Positions 60,642 through 64,000 of a DNA stretch of 64,000 nucleotides are shown one piece after another. Each line of letters starts with the position of its first letter. Positions within the stretch are counted from its first letter, which is position 1. Made by a program: the position numbers and the translations under genes. Under the pieces are notes generated by a model. The model was given only the letters and a program-made list of their open reading frames with translations, did no database searches and was not told where the DNA came from. Origin of the DNA: an uncultured Prevotella sp. (GTDB taxonomy: Bacteria; Bacteroidota; Bacteroidia; Bacteroidales; Bacteroidaceae); NCBI GenBank assembly GCA_902798285.1, contig CADBVZ010000004.1:62001-126000 (forward strand). Direction: 5' to 3'.

Positions 60642-61913
60642 TTATTCTTCCCATCCGAGGGTACGGCGATAAAGTGTGCGGATCCAACGACCAACTTTCT
60701 CCCAGGTAATCTGATCAACCTCGCGTTTGCCCTCCTCCTTGAGATACTGGAAGAGCGACTCGTTATGGCAAATAGAATAGATGGCATCGGCCAAAGCGTG
60801 GATATCCCAATAGTCAACCTTGATACAGTTGTCGAGAATCTCAGCACAGCCCGACTGCTTCGAAATAATTGAAGGCGTTCCGCACTGCATAGCCTCCAGC
60901 GGGGAGATACCAAACGGCTCCGAAACGGAAGGCATGACGTATACATCAGAATCTTTCAGGCACTCATAGACTTGCTTACCACGCATGAAGCCCGGGAAGT
61001 GGAAACGATCAGCAATACCACGCTCGGCAGCAAGATGAATCATGGCATCCATCATATCACCAGAGCCAGCCATGCAGAAACGGACATTGCGAGTACGGTG
61101 GAGAACCATCGTAGCTGCCTCGACAAAATATTCAGGTCCCTTCTGCATCGTAATACGTCCAAGGAAGGTTACAACCTTTTCCTTGCCGGTATGGTCAGGA
61201 CGAGGGATGTCCTGGTACTCCTGAGGAAGCGGATATACTGCATTATGAACTGTATAGCATTTGCGTGGATCCTGATGGTACTGGTGAATCACCGTCTGAC
61301 GGGTGAGCTCAGACACACACATGATGCAGTCAGCCCAATCCATACCATTCTTCTCGATAGAATAAACCGTTGGATTTACCTTACCACGGGAGCGGTCAAA
61401 GTCGGTAGCATGTACATGTATACACAGAGGTTTACCACTTACCTGCTTGGCATGGATACCAGCTGGGAATGTAAGCCAGTCATGAGCATGAATAATATCA
61501 AACTCCTCGGTACGGGCCACCTGACCAGCAATGATGGAGTAGTTATTAATCTCCTCGTGCAGGTTGCCAGGATAACCTCCTGCAAACTCCATAGCACCGA
61601 GATCGTTCACATTCATATAGTTAAAGTCGGCATAGATATGCTCGCGCAACTTAAAATAATAGTCGGGATCCATGATATTGCCCACGCGCTGCTTCACATA
61701 GTCGTAATCGACATCACGATAAGCAATAGGCACAGCATTCATGGCTACGATACGGCAAGCATGCTGACTCTCATCACCAAATGGATGAGGCAGGCAGAGC
61801 ACAGTCTCTATATCGCCCTGAGCCTTCAGACCCTCAGAGATACCATAATTAGCAGTAGCGAGTCCACCAAATACATGAGGAGGATACTCCCATCCAAACA
61901 TTAATACTTTCAT
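60642..61913 (-). CDS. Glycosyltransferase, glycogen-synthase-like (GT4/GT5 type)
   Basis: A 423-aa cytosolic transferase with the two-Rossmann GT-B fold. N-terminal MKVLMFGWEYPPHVFGGLATA has the GG donor loop. HAHDWLTFPAGI, VTFLGRITMQKGPEYFVEA and the EPFGISPLEAMQCGTPSI block (the EX7E donor motif) are visible. In Bacteroides this gene, between GH133 and GH57, is taken as the glycogen synthase. The donor, UDP- or ADP-glucose, cannot be read. It starts 12 nt after GH133. Confidence 0.92.
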   Translation of the reverse strand: MKVLMFGWEYPPHVFGGLATANYGISEGLKAQGDIETVLCLPHPFGDESQHACRIVAMNAVPIAYRDVDYDYVKQRVGNIMDPDYYFKLREHIYADFNYMNVNDLGAMEFAGGYPGNLHEEINNYSIIAGQVARTEEFDIIHAHDWLTFPAGIHAKQVSGKPLCIHVHATDFDRSRGKVNPTVYSIEKNGMDWADCIMCVSELTRQTVIHQYHQDPRKCYTVHNAVYPLPQEYQDIPRPDHTGKEKVVTFLGRITMQKGPEYFVEAATMVLHRTRNVRFCMAGSGDMMDAMIHLAAERGIADRFHFPGFMRGKQVYECLKDSDVYVMPSVSEPFGISPLEAMQCGTPSIISKQSGCAEILDNCIKVDYWDIHALADAIYSICHNESLFQYLKEEGKREVDQITWEKVGRWIRTLYRRTLGWEE

Positions 61914-61925
61914 AGTGGTTCCTCC

Positions 61926-63905
61926 TTATTTTTGATATGAATACTTATCCATCAGCTTGAGCGTACGGAGGATCTCCGCTACGTTCATGGCAAACGACAT
62001 GGCACCACGTCCATGGAATGGTGGGTTACCGTCGAACAGCTCAGAAATTGTACCGATGGCATGATAGTCCATTTCATCCTCATAGCCCACCAGCTGACGC
62101 TCAATGAACGAGAGGCGTGAACGCTTATAGAGTTTCAGACAAGCCTCCATGTAGAAGCCACCCAGCCAAGGCCAGGCTGTTCCCTGATGGTAAGCATAGT
62201 CGCGCTGAGTCTGCGGCCCCACGTATATGGGGTTATAACCACCACTCTTCGGCGAGAGTGAACGGAGTCCCTTAGGTGTCAACAATTCACGAGTACATAT
62301 ATCAACCACGCTCTTCATCTGCTGCTGGTTCAGCGGCGAGTAGTCGAAGGCTACAGCGAAGATCATGTTCGGACGAACACTCCAATCCATCATATTGCCA
62401 TCGACATAGTCGAGCAGATAGCCATATTCGTTGACAAAGGTGTCTACGAACGAATTCTTTGCCAGTTCGGCACGTTTCTCAAGATCAGCAGCACCTTTGG
62501 CATCTCCCTTTTCAGCTGCCATCGAAGCACAGAACTTCAATGCATTATACCAAAGGGCATTGAACTCAACAATGTAGCCTGAGCGGGGTACTACGGGTTT
62601 GCCATTAGCAGTAGAGTTCATCCAAGTCACGGCACGATCGCGGCCATTGGAGTATAGCAAGCCATTATCGTCAAGACGGAGGTTAGGATGTCCACCTTTT
62701 ATGATATAAGTGACGATATCCTGCAAAAGTTTGCCATACATCTTGAAGCCCTCGTCGCGACCTACTTCCTTCGTATACTGCTGAATGGCCCAAACTGCCC
62801 ACAAGGGAACATCGGGCTGTTCTATCTCGTAGATCTTTCCGCTGATGGGTTTATCAGCCATAAACTCACGAAGGGCTTTCTCGGCGGTTCTCATCACCAA
62901 CTCAAAATAGTCGCGCTCGCCAATGGCCAGCGTCAGTCCCGGCAACGCAATAAACGTGTCGCGGGCACGGGCCTTAAACCAAGGATAACCTGCCAGCAGA
63001 TAACGCTCGTCTTTCTTGTCGATCTTCTCCATCGTGCCACTACGGCGATCGCGGAAATGGAACTGGTGGGCTGCTGTTACCAAACAATGATAGAAATTAT
63101 CACGAGGTACACGCTCATCCACTTCCTCATCAAAGAGTTTTTTCAATGTAGAAGTCTTAATCTGTGAGGTAGAACCCGAGAAGATGATACTCTCGCCCTT
63201 TTTGATTGGCATCTCGAAATAACCAGGTACGTAGAGATCCTCGTTCGAAGCATAGCCACGCTCTTGTTCCTTGGGATACTCCACGCCACGATACCAGTCG
63301 GGTTGGAAGACAAACTCATTCTTCTTTGAGAACTGCATGTAAAGGTCAGGATAACCGGCATACATACAGGTCTTGATACCATTATCCACCTGACTATACT
63401 CACGGCTGGCAGTACCATTCTCATGGGTAAACTGACGTACGGAGCGGAAAGCCAAGAATGGGCGGAAACGCAAGGTTGTGGCAGAATGGGCATCTTCCAA
63501 CGTATAACGAATCAGAATACGATCCTCATAGTGCTGGAATATCACCTCCTTCTTTAAGATTACACCTCCCACACGGTACGTCGTCGTAGGTACCTTTGTG
63601 GCATCAAACTCACGGATGTACTTGTGTCCGTTTGGACTAAAATTGTTGCCCTGATACTTGTGCAGGCCCAGGTTGAATTCGGCTCCATGCTGAATGACTG
63701 TACAGTCGAGCGATGACAAAAGCACATGGTTATCATCATCAAGCTCAGGTACAGGCACCACCAACAATCCATGGTACTTACGCGTATTGCAATCCACCAG
63801 CGTAGAACTGCTGTAGGCACCAGATCGATTGGTTCGGAGGAATTCACGACGAAGACTTTCCTGCAGGTTAGTCATCACGGCTTTTTCTAATCGTAAATAG
63901 CTCAT
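61926..63905 (-). CDS. Glycogen debranching enzyme, GH133
   Basis: A 659-aa enzyme with an N-terminal beta domain (FLRTNRSGAYSSSTLVDCNTRKYHGLLV, split as LRTNRSGAYSS and NTRKYHGLLV) and a C-terminal (alpha/alpha)6 amylo-1,6-glucosidase domain (LAGYPWFKARARDTFIALPG; RSGYIVEFNALWYNALKF; YHQGTAWPWLGG). It starts MSYLRLEKAVMTNL at 63905. It trims branch stubs from glycogen. First gene of the GH133-GT4-GH57 run with a consensus promoter upstream. Confidence 0.95.
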   Translation of the reverse strand: MSYLRLEKAVMTNLQESLRREFLRTNRSGAYSSSTLVDCNTRKYHGLLVVPVPELDDDNHVLLSSLDCTVIQHGAEFNLGLHKYQGNNFSPNGHKYIREFDATKVPTTTYRVGGVILKKEVIFQHYEDRILIRYTLEDAHSATTLRFRPFLAFRSVRQFTHENGTASREYSQVDNGIKTCMYAGYPDLYMQFSKKNEFVFQPDWYRGVEYPKEQERGYASNEDLYVPGYFEMPIKKGESIIFSGSTSQIKTSTLKKLFDEEVDERVPRDNFYHCLVTAAHQFHFRDRRSGTMEKIDKKDERYLLAGYPWFKARARDTFIALPGLTLAIGERDYFELVMRTAEKALREFMADKPISGKIYEIEQPDVPLWAVWAIQQYTKEVGRDEGFKMYGKLLQDIVTYIIKGGHPNLRLDDNGLLYSNGRDRAVTWMNSTANGKPVVPRSGYIVEFNALWYNALKFCASMAAEKGDAKGAADLEKRAELAKNSFVDTFVNEYGYLLDYVDGNMMDWSVRPNMIFAVAFDYSPLNQQQMKSVVDICTRELLTPKGLRSLSPKSGGYNPIYVGPQTQRDYAYHQGTAWPWLGGFYMEACLKLYKRSRLSFIERQLVGYEDEMDYHAIGTISELFDGNPPFHGRGAMSFAMNVAEILRTLKLMDKYSYQK

Positions 63906-63955
63906 AGTTCCTGAAGAGGTATTTTAATTATTGTGATACATTAGTATTTATTCTC

Positions 63956-63986
63956 CAAAAGTAGGCATTTTTTCCTAAAGTGCAAA
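63956..63986 (-). promoter_or_regulatory. Promoter of the glycogen gene run
   Basis: The minus strand reads TTTG, 19-nt spacer, TACTTTTG, giving a leader of about 45 nt before 63905. Confidence 0.8.
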
Positions 63987-64000
63987 GGATTTCCTTACAT

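Overview
The window is one contiguous stretch of a Bacteroidales chromosome, most like Prevotellaceae. Evidence: two SusC/SusD pairs, GldH, a long Bacteroidetes-type NusB, DUF5606, RicT, a GH133/GT4/GH57 glycogen cluster, and more than a dozen promoters of the Bacteroidetes form (-7 box TAnnTTTG, sometimes with TTTG 19-20 nt upstream). I see no prophage, insertion sequence, CRISPR array or rRNA operon. Genes are dense and mostly core metabolism, cell envelope and plant-polysaccharide use.

Layout. 1-3.1 kb: end of a DUF4369-type lipoprotein gene, a small membrane protein, a DivIC/FtsB-like protein, then dnaX. 3.1-9.0 kb: a response regulator, an MFS sugar porter and a sensor histidine kinase on the minus strand, divergent from a GH51 arabinofuranosidase. 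9.4-16.4 kb: M3 peptidase and a BASS-like transporter, divergent from metF, DNA polymerase III delta', RicT and GldH. 16.4-22.8 kb: a minus-strand run with purH (cyclohydrolase part only), mreB, mreC, mreD, mrdA and rodA, i.e. the cell-elongation operon. 22.9-30.9 kb: rhamnose mutarotase, a CE12 esterase, a small lipoprotein and a SusC/SusD pair. 31-48.8 kb: asnA, tRNA-Arg(CCG), pepT, a Kef-type antiporter, LptD, an HD protein, an oxaloacetate-decarboxylase-like protein, queF with a queuosine-precursor transporter, a Ca/Na antiporter, an S4 protein, pth and rplY, then the nusB-yajC-ybbR-coaE-DUF5606 operon. 49-59 kb: a second, strongly expressed-looking SusC/SusD pair, an orphan cobalamin riboswitch, GH105, PL11 and an aldo/keto reductase. 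59-64 kb: the glycogen cluster.

Together the CE12 esterase, RhaM, GH105, PL11 and the SusC/D pairs point to uptake and breakdown of rhamnogalacturonan I. GH51 and the MFS/two-component block suggest arabinan use.

The most unusual signals are regulatory. (1) A complete cobalamin riboswitch on the minus strand at about 54.4-54.57 kb has its own consensus promoter and a following terminator but no gene; beyond it lies only the antisense strand of susD. (2) Two dispersed cassettes (1123-1191 and 12578-12659) each sit between divergent genes. Each arm carries three 9-bp AATTCGTGN iterons, placed exactly 14 nt from the -7 box in all four promoters. (3) In two genes the -7 box lies only 4 nt from the start codon, so their mRNAs are probably leaderless. 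(4) Several enzymes look altered at key sites: an OadA-like protein without the biotin-lysine motif, a GH57 protein with a changed catalytic-region motif, and a PurH lacking its formyltransferase part. Family alignments in these statements are from memory, not computed.
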